DNA of 64,000 nt from Duganella sp. 1411 (GTDB lineage Bacteria > Pseudomonadota > Gammaproteobacteria > Burkholderiales > Burkholderiaceae_D): the NCBI RefSeq assembly GCF_017833525.1, contig NZ_JAFICD010000001.1, positions 310,001 through 374,000 of the forward strand, written 5' to 3'. This document shows, one piece after another, positions 34,485-43,444 of this stretch. The notes beneath the pieces are model-generated. The model saw only the letters and a program-made list of their open reading frames with translations. It made no database searches and was not told the origin of the DNA. The position numbers and the translations under genes are program-made. Each line of letters opens with the position of its first letter. Position 1 is the stretch's first letter.

Positions 34485-34564
34485 GGAAGATTGATAAGCC
34501 GATTCGTCATCGCGCCATCAAGATATCACGATAGCGGATCGCGTGGCAGCTTGCCAGGGGTGAC

Positions 34565-35671
34565 TCAAACGTCGCGCGTACGCGCCGCGTGCAGCGGCGT
34601 CAGCAGCGCCTTGTGGAACAGGTGGCGCGCCAGCAGCCACGGCGGCATGCGCAGCCAGTTGCCGCGCAGGTAAAGCAACTGCCGCGCCAACCCGCTCAGC
34701 GCTCCGCCGCAGCTGGCGTGGTCCGGCAGCAGCGCCCGCTCCAGCAGACCATCCATCAGCGCCAGCACCACCGGCCCCGGCCGCGCCACGGCGTTGCCTT
34801 CCAGAAGCGCCGCCGGCACCGGCGTGTGCAGCAGCCGCGCGGCGTGGCGCAAGGCGTAAAACAGCGGCCGCTGCAGCTGCAGCGCCGCCGCCCGTTCCTC
34901 CAGCCGCAGCCAGAATCCCGGCAAATCGCCGAATTCGTGCAACAGGCGGTCGATGTCGACCAGATTGCGCAAGCCGTGCTCGAACTCGCTCTCGTACAGC
35001 AGATGGGTGGCGCTGTGCAGCACCATGTCCACCGGGCCGAGCGTGTACAGCGCCGGCAGCGCGCCGCTGGCCGGATAGTCCGTCAGCGGCTCGGCGGCTG
35101 CGCGCAGCAGCATGGCGTCCGGCCGCGCCGCCGCCGTGCGCGGCAGGATGGCGTGGTGGACGTCGATCACCGTCTCGCGCCAGACGTGGCGCATCGGCGG
35201 CAGCTCGTGCATCCAGCGGCGGTAATAATGCTGGTCGTAGTCGTCGTGGCCCGAGCCGGCCCAGCCGTGCAGCATCAGCGCCGACTCGACGTCCGCCAGC
35301 GCCGCGTGCGGCACCAGGATGTCGATATCGGAAAAGATCCGGCCCTCGGCCGCCGCCAGCCCGGCCATCGCGTAGGCGGCGCCTTTGAGCAGGATCAGCG
35401 GCACGCCCAGTCCGGCCATCGCCAGCCGGATTTGCCGCACCTCCCAGCGCACCGCCCGCAGGTGGCTTTCGCCCTGTTGCCGGGCCCACTCCAACTGCCG
35501 CCGGACGGGCGCCGGCAACCGCTCCAGCACGCCTTCGCGCGCGGCGCGCGCGTGCAGGCTGGCCAGCAATTGCGCGCGCTCGGCCTGGCGCAGCACCAGG
35601 TCGCATTGGGCGGGGCTGTACGTGGCCAGCAGCGCCGGCGCGCGCAGCACCTCGATCAGCAGCGGCGTCAC
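34565..35671 (-). CDS. Nucleotidyltransferase family protein (NTP_transf_5-like)
   Basis: 368 residues from a GTG on the 4-base overlap (GTGA) with the HprK-like gene; the open frame continues upstream only as antisense-like sequence. LGVPLILLKGAAYAM and GRIFSDIDILVPHAALADVESAL hold the nucleotidyltransferase pattern with Asp-x-Asp, and the later HHAILPRTAA and THLLYESEFEHGLRNLVDIDRLL fit the NTP_transf_5 family. Members appear in exosortase loci and in some lasso-peptide clusters. It probably moves a nucleotide or a phospho-group to an unknown acceptor. It is the last gene of a four-gene minus-strand cassette. Confidence 0.82.
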   Translation of the reverse strand: MTPLLIEVLRAPALLATYSPAQCDLVLRQAERAQLLASLHARAAREGVLERLPAPVRRQLEWARQQGESHLRAVRWEVRQIRLAMAGLGVPLILLKGAAYAMAGLAAAEGRIFSDIDILVPHAALADVESALMLHGWAGSGHDDYDQHYYRRWMHELPPMRHVWRETVIDVHHAILPRTAAARPDAMLLRAAAEPLTDYPASGALPALYTLGPVDMVLHSATHLLYESEFEHGLRNLVDIDRLLHEFGDLPGFWLRLEERAAALQLQRPLFYALRHAARLLHTPVPAALLEGNAVARPGPVVLALMDGLLERALLPDHASCGGALSGLARQLLYLRGNWLRMPPWLLARHLFHKALLTPLHAARTRDV

Positions 35672-36582
35672 GGCGGCGGCACCAGTTGGTCGAACATGGC
35701 GAGCGCGTCGCCCAAATTGCTGTAGCAAAAATCGTAGCAGTCGCTGCGCTCGACCAGGTCGGCCATGGCGTCGAAGCCGCGCGCGCCCAGCAGGCTGTAA
35801 TTGAAGGCGTTTTCGGCCGTGCGCATGTGGGCGCGCGCCTTGGCGACCGGGTGCAGCTCGGCCGCCGCGCCCGCCTCGTAGCGGGGGAAGACGATCCAGG
35901 CCGGCCGCGCCGGTTCCGCCAGGCGGGCGACGCTGTCGGCCGGCGCGCGCAGATGGGCCACCGTGCCCTTGCTGGTGTCGTGCACCGGCGGCGAGAACTG
36001 CGCGGTAGGCAACGCCGATCGCATCAGCGCGATCGAGCCGTTCTTCAGGCTGATGGGGCGCGGCATCGGATCGATGCGGCCGTCGTCGAGCCGCACCATG
36101 GTCAACTCGTCGGACAGCAGGCGCCAGCCGTGGTGGACCAGCGCCGCGCACAACGTGCTTTTGCCGGACCCGGGCGGCGCCGGCAGGATGACGGCGCGGC
36201 CGTGCTTTTCCACCACCGCCGCGTGCAGCACCAGATAGCTGTGCGCACGGCTGGAGATACACCAGTTCAAGCCCCATTCGAACATCGGATAGGCCTGCGC
36301 CAGCGGCAGCGGCTTGAACGGCGGCAGGCCGTCCGACAGCAGTTGCACCTGTGGCCGCAGCCAGCGCCGCCAGTTGGCCGGGCGCACCATGCGCAGGTGG
36401 AAATCGGCGTAACCGTCGTCGGGGCCGAGCGGATAGTCGGCGTACATCAGCCCGACGCCGCGCACCACGCTCGGTATCGTGCTTTGCAGGCGCGTGACGA
36501 AGGCGCCGGTGCGCAGGTACAGGCCGGCCCCGGCCAGGCGCGCGGCCAGCTGGCCGGGCGGCAACTGCGCCACCGTCAGCAT
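35668..36582 (-). CDS. HprK-related kinase A
   Basis: 304 residues. The P-loop PAPPGSGKSTLCAAL at 134-148 and LLSDELTMV at 156-164 (the Asp pair region) match the C-terminal kinase half of HPr kinase; the N-terminal HPr kinase domain is missing. It is the HprK-related kinase A of the 'HPr-rel-A' arrangement with a PqqD-like protein (TIGR04352-like). True HprK phosphorylates a serine of HPr, and related kinases in lasso-peptide clusters phosphorylate the peptide C-terminus. Substrate here unknown. Overlaps both neighbours. Confidence 0.86.
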   Translation of the reverse strand: MLTVAQLPPGQLAARLAGAGLYLRTGAFVTRLQSTIPSVVRGVGLMYADYPLGPDDGYADFHLRMVRPANWRRWLRPQVQLLSDGLPPFKPLPLAQAYPMFEWGLNWCISSRAHSYLVLHAAVVEKHGRAVILPAPPGSGKSTLCAALVHHGWRLLSDELTMVRLDDGRIDPMPRPISLKNGSIALMRSALPTAQFSPPVHDTSKGTVAHLRAPADSVARLAEPARPAWIVFPRYEAGAAAELHPVAKARAHMRTAENAFNYSLLGARGFDAMADLVERSDCYDFCYSNLGDALAMFDQLVPPP

Positions 36583-36851
36583 ACGACCTCGACCAGCGCC
36601 AGCCGTTCCAGCTGGTCAAGCAACGCCGGCACCTCGCCGGCGTCCTGCGCCAGCCCGGCCGCCAACAACGCGCGCGCCAGGGCGTCGGCGTCGGCCGGCC
36701 GCTCCTGCAGCGCCAGCAGCAGTTGCAGCGCGTCGGGGCCGATCAGGTGGGTGTCGCCGGACAGGTCGTTGTAAAGCACGCACTCGCCGTCCCACTGCCG
36801 GCGCCGCAACCGCTGGCCCGCGCTCAGGCGCCACGAGGTCGCCATGGTCAT
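36576..36851 (-). CDS. HPr-rel-A system PqqD-family peptide chaperone
   Basis: 91 residues (start on the ATGA overlap with the upstream gene; a second ATG two codons later is possible). ECVLYNDLSGDTHLIGPDALQLL and the helical C-terminal half match PqqD/RRE winged-helix proteins that hold a precursor peptide for a modifying enzyme. Its coupling to the HprK-related kinase (7-base overlap) suggests that it presents a peptide or protein to the kinase. The last residues, LVEVVC, end in cysteine. Confidence 0.84.
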   Translation of the reverse strand: MTMATSWRLSAGQRLRRRQWDGECVLYNDLSGDTHLIGPDALQLLLALQERPADADALARALLAAGLAQDAGEVPALLDQLERLALVEVVC

Positions 36852-37441
36852 TCCATGGTGCTGGCGAGGTAGGCGACGATCTGGCTCGACCCCCACTTCT
36901 TGCCGCCGGCGATGGGCGTGTAGGTGCCGCCGAGGTTGGCGCCGGTGGCCTGCCACTCGCTCCAGATGGCGACCACGGCCGGCACCTTGAGGAACGACGT
37001 GCGGCCGGTGTAGGCGTTGAAGTAGGCCGCCATCAGGTACATGCCCACCTTGTCGCGGTCGCAGACCTGGGTCTTGAGGATCTTCATCAGCGGCAGGTTG
37101 CTGTAGGCGGCGGTGTTGGCCGCGCAGGGGAACACTTTGTTGAACGTCGCGCAGGTCGACGGCAGCGGCGAATCCTGGCCCGCCCACCACGACGGCAGGC
37201 GGCCCTTGCAAACCACCGCCTGGGTCGGCTTGCGGCTGGCCAGCCCGCCGGACATGGCGCCGGACGCCGACTTGCACATCGTCGCGCCCATCGCCGACGG
37301 GCTCTTCAGGGTCAGGATGACGCCGCTGGCGACGCCGGCGCCGGCCAGACGCCGGCGGCCGGGACGCGTCGGCGCGCCAGCCACCGGGACCGGCGCATCG
37401 CCTTGATTGTCTTGATGCGTTTGCTTAGCCACGTCTGCCAT
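36848..37441 (-). CDS. Small membrane-anchored or exported protein of unknown function
   Basis: 197 residues from an ATG preceded by CAGGGG; an in-frame ATG 12 codons upstream is possible. After a polar 25-residue leader comes a basic patch and a weak hydrophobic segment (GRRRLAGAGVASGVILTLKS), resembling a signal or Tat-like leader. The exported part has five cysteines and the aromatic motifs RLPSWWAGQDSP and AVVAIWSEWQATG. No family is recognised. It is the first gene of the nucleotidyltransferase / kinase / PqqD operon, making it the best candidate substrate. A polar or cysteine-paired fold is likely. Confidence 0.7.
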   Translation of the reverse strand: MADVAKQTHQDNQGDAPVPVAGAPTRPGRRRLAGAGVASGVILTLKSPSAMGATMCKSASGAMSGGLASRKPTQAVVCKGRLPSWWAGQDSPLPSTCATFNKVFPCAANTAAYSNLPLMKILKTQVCDRDKVGMYLMAAYFNAYTGRTSFLKVPAVVAIWSEWQATGANLGGTYTPIAGGKKWGSSQIVAYLASTME

Positions 37442-37610
37442 CCCCTGAGTTTTACTGGTCTGCGCCAGATCATGCAAGTTTCATTCCCGACACCGAATTC
37501 CGCTGCGCCCTCGATTAAAATCAAACACTTATGGCCGCTTCGATGGTAGCGGCGCCGAATCCGCCGGCGCCGTGGCGGCGACTGTAAAGAATCCCGACAC
37601 CGCGACCGGC

Positions 37611-38255
37611 CTAGAAGAAGCTCTCCGGAATGATCAGGATGTCGCCCGGCCACATGCGGACATTGGCCGAGATGTCGCCGTCCTTGATCAGGTCGCTCAA
37701 GCGCACCGGCAACTTCTCTTGCTTGCCGTCGACCTTGCGCACGATGCTGGCGCGGTTGCCGGCCGCGAACTCGGTGACGCCGCCGACGGCGATCAGCACG
37801 TCCATCAGCGACATGTCGCGCCGGTACGGCAGCGACTGCGGCTTGGCGGCCTGGCCGATGACGCGGATCTGCTGGTCGTAGGTGCCGACGAAGCCGTTGA
37901 CGATGACGCTCACGGCCGGCTGCTGGATGTAGCGCGACAGCGCCTTTTCGATGTCGCGCGCCAGCTGGCTCGGGGTCTTGCCGCTGGCCGGCAGATCCTC
38001 CACCAGCGGCGCCGTGATCTTGCCGTCGGGCCGCACCGGCACCGTCTGCGACACCTCCGGATTGCGCCACACGTTGATGCTGATGCTGTCGCCCGGACCG
38101 ATCAGGTAGTCGACCTCGGGCGAGGTCTCGGCCGGGGCCGCCAGCGGCCGCTGCGACGCGCAGCCGGCCAGCGCCGCGCAGGCCAATACACAGGTCAACG
38201 CCAGCACGCGGCGCAGCGCGCGCCGGTGGAAAGTGGGGGTAGGGTGGGCGTTCAC
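37611..38255 (-). CDS. Polysaccharide export lipoprotein, XrtA-associated (Wza/GumB family)
   Basis: A 214-residue outer-membrane lipoprotein: signal peptide with lipobox LAGC (Cys32), then the poly-export domain (YLIGPGDSISINVWRNPEVS, VRPDGKITAPLVEDLPASGKT) and a SLBB-type domain (VIGQAAKPQSLPYRRDMSLMDVL). It forms the periplasm-to-surface channel for the exopolysaccharide. It matches TIGR03027-type proteins of exosortase loci. Transcribed alone on the minus strand, apart from the chain-length gene it works with. Confidence 0.92.
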   Translation of the reverse strand: MNAHPTPTFHRRALRRVLALTCVLACAALAGCASQRPLAAPAETSPEVDYLIGPGDSISINVWRNPEVSQTVPVRPDGKITAPLVEDLPASGKTPSQLARDIEKALSRYIQQPAVSVIVNGFVGTYDQQIRVIGQAAKPQSLPYRRDMSLMDVLIAVGGVTEFAAGNRASIVRKVDGKQEKLPVRLSDLIKDGDISANVRMWPGDILIIPESFF

Positions 38256-38352
38256 GGTCGTCCTTTAATGGAGTGCGGTGGAGAAAACTGGCACGGCGCT
38301 GGTTGGGCCGATATTTTCATTTTGACATGTCGTTTTGATCATGGCAAGAAAG

Positions 38353-39144
38353 TTATTGTGGCTTTTGGCGCAGCAGGTCGCGGATGTAGTTGGACGGCAC
38401 GGCGTAGCCGATGCCGCTCGGCGCGCTGATCGCGTTCTCCTTGCGGCCCTTGACGTAGACCATGTTGAGCACCCCGAACACCTCGCCGCTGGCGGGGTCG
38501 TACAGCGGGCTGCCGCTGTTGCCCGGATAGGCGATGGCGTCGAGCTGGAACACCACCACGGGCGGGCGCCGCAGCTCCTTGATGGCGCGCGCGTCGAGCT
38601 GGCGCGACGTCACCGCCGGGCTGGTCATCGGCGTGATCGCCGCCAGCACCGCGCGGTGCGTGGCGGGGTGCAAACCGAGCACCATGCCCAGCGGGAAGCC
38701 GGTGAACGCCAGGTCCTGGCCCTCGGCGGCGCTGTCGGAATCGGCCAGCTTGAGCGCCGGCAGCGGCGTGCCGGCCAGGCGCAGGTGCAACAGGTCGTGT
38801 TCGGTGTCGCGTCCGGCCAACGTTGCCGGACGAAAGCGCACATTGTCGCCGTCGGCCACCACCACGCCCCAGCTTTCCTGGCGCGCCAGATCGGGCGCCT
38901 CGGGCACCACGTGGGCGTTGGTGATCACGCTCAGGCCGTCCCCCGTGACCCAGCCCGTGCCGCTGTAGACGATGGCCGGCGAGCGGGTCGGCTGATAGCT
39001 GCCGATGGCCACCACCGAGCGCTTGACGGCGGCCACCGTCTCGCGCAGGTCGGCCGCCGACGCTGCCGCCAGCGGCAACGTCAGCGAGGCCGCGAGCCAC
39101 AGGGCGCCACGCCGGGCGTTGAACGGGGAGGGGAGTTTGGTCAT
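38353..39144 (-). CDS. Trypsin-like serine protease, periplasmic
   Basis: 263 residues with a signal peptide (cleavage near residue 31, AASA-AD). The catalytic triad is visible: His78 in TNAHVV, Asp117 in EHDLLHL and Ser210 in PGNSGSPLY, the HtrA/trypsin arrangement, but no PDZ domain follows. It would degrade or process envelope proteins. Situated between the export lipoprotein and the chain-length operon, it may act on exosortase-system proteins, for example PEP-CTERM substrates. That link is inference. Confidence 0.88.
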   Translation of the reverse strand: MTKLPSPFNARRGALWLAASLTLPLAAASAADLRETVAAVKRSVVAIGSYQPTRSPAIVYSGTGWVTGDGLSVITNAHVVPEAPDLARQESWGVVVADGDNVRFRPATLAGRDTEHDLLHLRLAGTPLPALKLADSDSAAEGQDLAFTGFPLGMVLGLHPATHRAVLAAITPMTSPAVTSRQLDARAIKELRRPPVVVFQLDAIAYPGNSGSPLYDPASGEVFGVLNMVYVKGRKENAISAPSGIGYAVPSNYIRDLLRQKPQ

Positions 39145-39334
39145 GCGGGAAATCTACACCATCGGATAATTTTTGCAACAACGCGAATGTCCATTTATTG
39201 CAACGGTGTGGTCGAGTGTGTAAAAAATAATAACAAAGAAATGATCCGTTGTACTATGATTCATAGAAATGTTGTTTTGATAATCGACGCACCGGCCTTC
39301 CAGACCAGGATCGGCGCGCACTTGGCGAGGCAAG

Positions 39335-40864
39335 ATGATGGCGGAATTGAGTGCATTGCTGCTGACGTTCCTGAAGGCGCTCGGCAAGTATCGCTGGTAT
39401 GCCGTGGCGGTGGCCTGGGTGGTTGGGCTGATCGGCTGGGCGGTGGTGTACCGCATGCCCGACGAGTACCAATCGACGGCCCGGGTCTATGTCGACACCC
39501 AGAGCATCCTCAAGCCGCTGATGGCGGGCATGACCACCATGCCCAACATCGAGGAACAGGTGATGTTCATGCGCCGTACCCTGATCAGCCGCCCCAACGT
39601 CGAGCGCGTCATCCGCATGGTCGACCTCGACATCAAGACGCGCAGCGTCAACGACAAGGAACGCCTGATCGACGAGCTGACCTCGCAGATCAGCATCAGC
39701 GGCACCGGCAACGACGACATCTACACCATCGCCTACACCAACCCCGACCCCCGGCTGGGCAAGGACGTGGTGCAATCGCTGCTGACCATCTTCGTCGAGG
39801 GCAGCGTCGGCGGCAAGAAGCAGGATTCCGACAAGGCCATCTCCTTCATCGCCGAGCAGATCAAGAGCTACGAGGAAAAACTGGCGGCCGGCGAGAACGC
39901 GCTCAAGGATTTCAAGATCCGCCACATGGCCTTGATGTCGGGCCGCGGCGGCGACTACGCCAGCAAGCTGGCCGAGACCACCGAGCTGCTCAACCAGGCG
40001 CGCCTGGAGGCGGCCGAAGCCGAGCAGTCGCGCAACGCCATCAAGCGCCAGATCATGGGCGAGGAGCCGGCGCCGGTGCTGGGTGCGACCCCGAGCGAGG
40101 ACGCCAACCCCGAGCTTGACGGGCGCATCCAGGCGCTCGAGAAAAACCTCGACCAGTTGCGCATGCAATACACCGACGAGCATCCCGACATCGCCGGCGC
40201 CAAGCGCCTGATCGAGCAGCTCAAGGCGCGCAAGCGCGAGGAGGCGTCGAAGAAGGTGCGCACCGCCGGCGCCAATTTCAGCCCGATGGTGCAGCAGATG
40301 AACGTGGCGCTGTCGGTCGAGGAGGCAAGGCTGGCGGCGCTGCAGACCCGGGTGCGCGAGTACAGCAGCCGGGTCGCCAGCCTGCGCGCGATGAGCACCG
40401 CCGCGCCCGAGGTCGAGGCGGAACTGGCGCAGCTCAACCGCGACTACGCGATCAACAAGGAAAACTACTCCAAGCTGGTCGAGCGGCGCGAGTCGGCGCG
40501 CCTGTCGGGCGACCTGAGCTCGGCGTCGGACATGATGACCATCCGCGTGATCGACCCGCCCAGCGCGCCGGTCAAGCCGGTCGGCCCCAACCGCGCGCGG
40601 CTGTGTTCGATGGTGTTCGCCGGCGCGCTGCTGGCGGGCCTGGGCTCGGCGCTGTTGCTGAGCCAGATCCGGCCCACCTTCGTCACCCAGCGCGCGCTGC
40701 GCGAGACCACCGGCGTGCCCATCCTCGGCAGCATTTCGATGGCCTGGACCGACACCCAGCGCCTCAAGCGACGCCGCCGCCTGTACGCGTTCGGCCTGGC
40801 CGTGACGCTGTTCTTCGGCGGTTATGGCGGGGTCATGGCGTCGGTGCTCTGGCTCCACCGTTAA
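39335..40864 (+). CDS. XrtA-associated polysaccharide chain-length determinant (Wzz/BcsC-type PCP)
   Basis: 509 residues. An N-terminal transmembrane helix (YAVAVAWVVGLIGWAVVY), a Wzz periplasmic domain (VYVDTQSILKPL), long coiled-coil stretches about 180-440, and a second membrane helix near 450 with the proline-rich segment VIDPPSAPVKPVGPN, as in the polysaccharide co-polymerase class. It matches TIGR03007-type proteins of exosortase A loci. Two consecutive ATGs exist; 39338 has the better spacing from GAGG. It regulates polymer length with the kinase encoded 69 bases downstream. Confidence 0.93.
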   Translation: MMAELSALLLTFLKALGKYRWYAVAVAWVVGLIGWAVVYRMPDEYQSTARVYVDTQSILKPLMAGMTTMPNIEEQVMFMRRTLISRPNVERVIRMVDLDIKTRSVNDKERLIDELTSQISISGTGNDDIYTIAYTNPDPRLGKDVVQSLLTIFVEGSVGGKKQDSDKAISFIAEQIKSYEEKLAAGENALKDFKIRHMALMSGRGGDYASKLAETTELLNQARLEAAEAEQSRNAIKRQIMGEEPAPVLGATPSEDANPELDGRIQALEKNLDQLRMQYTDEHPDIAGAKRLIEQLKARKREEASKKVRTAGANFSPMVQQMNVALSVEEARLAALQTRVREYSSRVASLRAMSTAAPEVEAELAQLNRDYAINKENYSKLVERRESARLSGDLSSASDMMTIRVIDPPSAPVKPVGPNRARLCSMVFAGALLAGLGSALLLSQIRPTFVTQRALRETTGVPILGSISMAWTDTQRLKRRRRLYAFGLAVTLFFGGYGGVMASVLWLHR

Positions 40865-40932
40865 TTCAATCAGTCAGGCCGGCGCTTCGGTGCGCAACCT
40901 GGCCTGCTTCACCAGCGAAACCAGGAGTGTCC

Positions 40933-41883
40933 GTGAGCATAATCGAACGAGCCACCAGCCGCATGCACCAGGACGCGGCCGCGCGGCAGGCGCAGATGCA
41001 GGCCGCCGACCACGACGACGTGGCGGTGCCGCCACCGCCCGCCGCGCCACCGCCGCCACCGCCTGCGGTGCCGCCGGCGAAATTCCGGCCGGCGCCGGCG
41101 GGGCAGTCGCCCGCCGCCGTGTTGCGCGCGCGCGGCAACGGCAATAACATCGAGCTGGACGCGGCGCGCATGCAGGCCATGGGCTTCATCACCGCCGGCA
41201 CCCGCACCCCGCTGATGGAAGAGGTGCGGGTGATCAAGCGGCCGCTGATCACGCGCGCCTTCTCGCCCAAGCACGGCGGCGACAAGCCGGCCAACCTGAT
41301 CATGATCACCAGCTCGCTGCCCGGCGAGGGCAAGACCTTTTGCGCCATTAACCTGGCCATGAGCATCGCCATGGAGCTCGACCACACGGTGCTGCTGGTC
41401 GACGCCGACGTCGCCCGGCCGTCGGTGCTGCGCACCCTGGGCCTGCCGGGCCAGCGCGGCCTGATGGAGCTGCTGCTCGACGAGCGCGCCGACATGTCGG
41501 AGCTGCTGCTGCACACCAACATCGACGGCCTGACCTTGCTGCCGGCCGGCGCCGCCAACGCCCGCGCCACCGAGCTGCTGGCCAGCCAGGCCATGGCCAA
41601 CCTGCTGCGCGAGATGGCCGGGCGCTACCCGGACCGCATCATCATCTTCGATTCGCCGCCGCTGCTGCTGACCACCGAGGCGCACGTGCTGGCCGCGCAC
41701 ATGGGGCAGATCGTGGTGGTGGTCGAGGCGGAAAAGACCAGCCAGCACGCGGTGCAGGAATCGCTGCGCCAGCTGGAGGGCTTGAACAACGTCAACCTGG
41801 TGTACAACAAGACCCGCGAGTTCCCCGGTACGGCGGCGTATGACTACCAGTACAATTATAGTTATCACAATGGTCAGTCCTGA
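40933..41883 (+). CDS. XrtA-associated tyrosine autokinase (BY-kinase)
   Basis: 316 residues from a GTG with AGGAG 6 bases before; the frame is open further upstream without a start of comparable quality. A proline-rich linker occupies 33-49. The Walker A motif is SSLPGEGKT (127-135), the Walker A' VLLVDADVARPS (153-164) and Walker B IIIFDSPP, the bacterial tyrosine-kinase set. The C-terminus YDYQYNYSYHNG is the tyrosine cluster that is autophosphorylated. It controls chain length with the upstream protein and is the likely substrate of the phosphatase encoded at 29,071. Confidence 0.92.
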   Translation: MSIIERATSRMHQDAAARQAQMQAADHDDVAVPPPPAAPPPPPPAVPPAKFRPAPAGQSPAAVLRARGNGNNIELDAARMQAMGFITAGTRTPLMEEVRVIKRPLITRAFSPKHGGDKPANLIMITSSLPGEGKTFCAINLAMSIAMELDHTVLLVDADVARPSVLRTLGLPGQRGLMELLLDERADMSELLLHTNIDGLTLLPAGAANARATELLASQAMANLLREMAGRYPDRIIIFDSPPLLLTTEAHVLAAHMGQIVVVVEAEKTSQHAVQESLRQLEGLNNVNLVYNKTREFPGTAAYDYQYNYSYHNGQS

Positions 41884-43429
41884 GCGCCGCCGCGCGCTGG
41901 GCGCCGCCATGCTGCCACTGCCCACCGCGGCCGCGGTGGCGTTGCTGCTGGCGCCCGCGTGCCGGGCCGAGCTCAAGGTGGAGCCGTCGGCGCGCTTCCA
42001 GCAGACCTACACCGACAACGTCAGCCTGGCGCCGCCGGAGCAGGCGCGCGGCCTGTGGATCAGCGAGCTCACGCCCGGCATCGCCGTGCGCGACGACAGC
42101 CCGCGCCTGCAACTGCTGGCCGCCTACGAGGCCCACCTGTACGCCTATTCGCGCGACGACCCGGCCGCCAACCAGAGCTTGTCGCACCAGTTCAACGGCA
42201 AGCTGCACGCCGAGGCCGTCGCCGGCCTGCTGTACCTGGACGCCGCCGGCGCCTACCGCCAGCAGGCGGTGTCGGCGTTCGGCCCGCCGGTGGCCGACAA
42301 CACCTACCTGACCGAGAACAGCGCCAAGGTCAAAAACTACAGCCTGAGCCCGTATTTGACGCACCGCTTCGGCCGCCTCGCGAGCGCCGACCTGCGCTAC
42401 ACCCACGACGTGGTCAGCGCCGACAGCGCCGGCTTCAACCACAGCAAGGCCGACAGCGTGCAGGGTTCGCTCGGCGGCGAGGTCGGCCCGCGCATCGGCT
42501 GGGGGCTGCAATACTACCGCCAGCGGCTCGAGGACGGCGTCGGCCCGACCACCATCAGCGGCAACGTCGGGCTCAACGGCTCCTACCTGATCGCCACGCC
42601 GCTGCGCCTGACCGCCAGCGTCGGCCGCGACCAGTACCGATACGAATCGCAGGCGGGCGACTCGCCGACCGGCAAGTCGTGGTCGGTCGGCTTCGGCTGG
42701 ACGCCGTCGAGCCGCACCAGCGTGACCGCCAGCGTCGGCAAGCGCTATTTCGGCGACAGCTACCACCTCGACGCCGTGCACCGCACCCGCGCCACCGCCT
42801 GGAGCGTGCGCTACGCAACCGACGTCACCACCTCGCGCGACCAGTTCCTGCTGCCGGCGTCGGTGTCCACCGCCGATTTGCTCGACCGGATGTACGCCGG
42901 CGCCATCCCCGATCCGGCGCAGCGGCGCCAGGCGATCGACGCCTTCATCCGCGCCAACGGCTTGCCGCGCACGCTGACCGACAGCGTCAACTACCTGAGC
43001 AACCGCTACATCCTGCAAAAGCAGTTTTCGGCGTCGATGGCGTGGACCCTGGCGCACAGCGTGCTGGTGCTGAGCGTGACGGACGAGCGGCGCAACGCGC
43101 TGTCGTCGGTGCAGTCGGACAGCACCTTGCTGGGCAGCCGCTTTGGCAGCCTCAACGACAACAGCCACCAGCGCGGCGGCAACGCCACGTTCAATTACCG
43201 GCTCTCGCCGCGCAGCTCGCTGAACCTGTCGGCCAATGTCAACAAGGCCGATTCGCTGGTGCAGAACGCGACCAGCATCAACCGTGCCTTCCGGCTGGCG
43301 CTGAGCCGCCAGCTGGGCCGCCAGCTCGACGGCGACATCGAACTGCGCCGCCAGACCGGCAGCGTAGCCGGCGCCGGCGGCGGCTACCGCGAGAACGCCA
43401 TCGTGTTTCATCTCAACCAACGCTTTTGA
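41870..43429 (+). CDS. TIGR03016-type outer-membrane beta-barrel protein, PEP-CTERM system
   Basis: 519 residues. The ATG at 41870 overlaps the kinase by 14 bases; an upstream ATG at 41840 lies deeper inside the kinase gene. A signal peptide ends near residue 33 (APACRAEL). The rest has no helices but many alternating aromatic/polar strands (SLGGEVGPRIGWGLQYYRQR, LNLSANVNKADS, final NAIVFHLNQRF), ending with a phenylalanine, as for outer-membrane barrels. The family occurs in exosortase loci; export or secretion across the outer membrane is proposed. Confidence 0.85.
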   Translation: MVSPERRRALGAAMLPLPTAAAVALLLAPACRAELKVEPSARFQQTYTDNVSLAPPEQARGLWISELTPGIAVRDDSPRLQLLAAYEAHLYAYSRDDPAANQSLSHQFNGKLHAEAVAGLLYLDAAGAYRQQAVSAFGPPVADNTYLTENSAKVKNYSLSPYLTHRFGRLASADLRYTHDVVSADSAGFNHSKADSVQGSLGGEVGPRIGWGLQYYRQRLEDGVGPTTISGNVGLNGSYLIATPLRLTASVGRDQYRYESQAGDSPTGKSWSVGFGWTPSSRTSVTASVGKRYFGDSYHLDAVHRTRATAWSVRYATDVTTSRDQFLLPASVSTADLLDRMYAGAIPDPAQRRQAIDAFIRANGLPRTLTDSVNYLSNRYILQKQFSASMAWTLAHSVLVLSVTDERRNALSSVQSDSTLLGSRFGSLNDNSHQRGGNATFNYRLSPRSSLNLSANVNKADSLVQNATSINRAFRLALSRQLGRQLDGDIELRRQTGSVAGAGGGYRENAIVFHLNQRF

Positions 43430-43444
43430 GGAGCCAGGCCCGCG

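Noticed and set aside
34371..34673. 100-codon plus-strand frame in the ThiF/nucleotidyltransferase interval
   Set aside because: Runs into the nucleotidyltransferase gene in antisense and has no ribosome site; the minus-strand 59-residue frame is more protein-like.
38298..38314. Possible sigma-54 box TGGCACGG... in the 97-base gap before the export lipoprotein
   Set aside because: The -12 element reads GT instead of GC and the orientation faces the protease gene's end, not a gene start.
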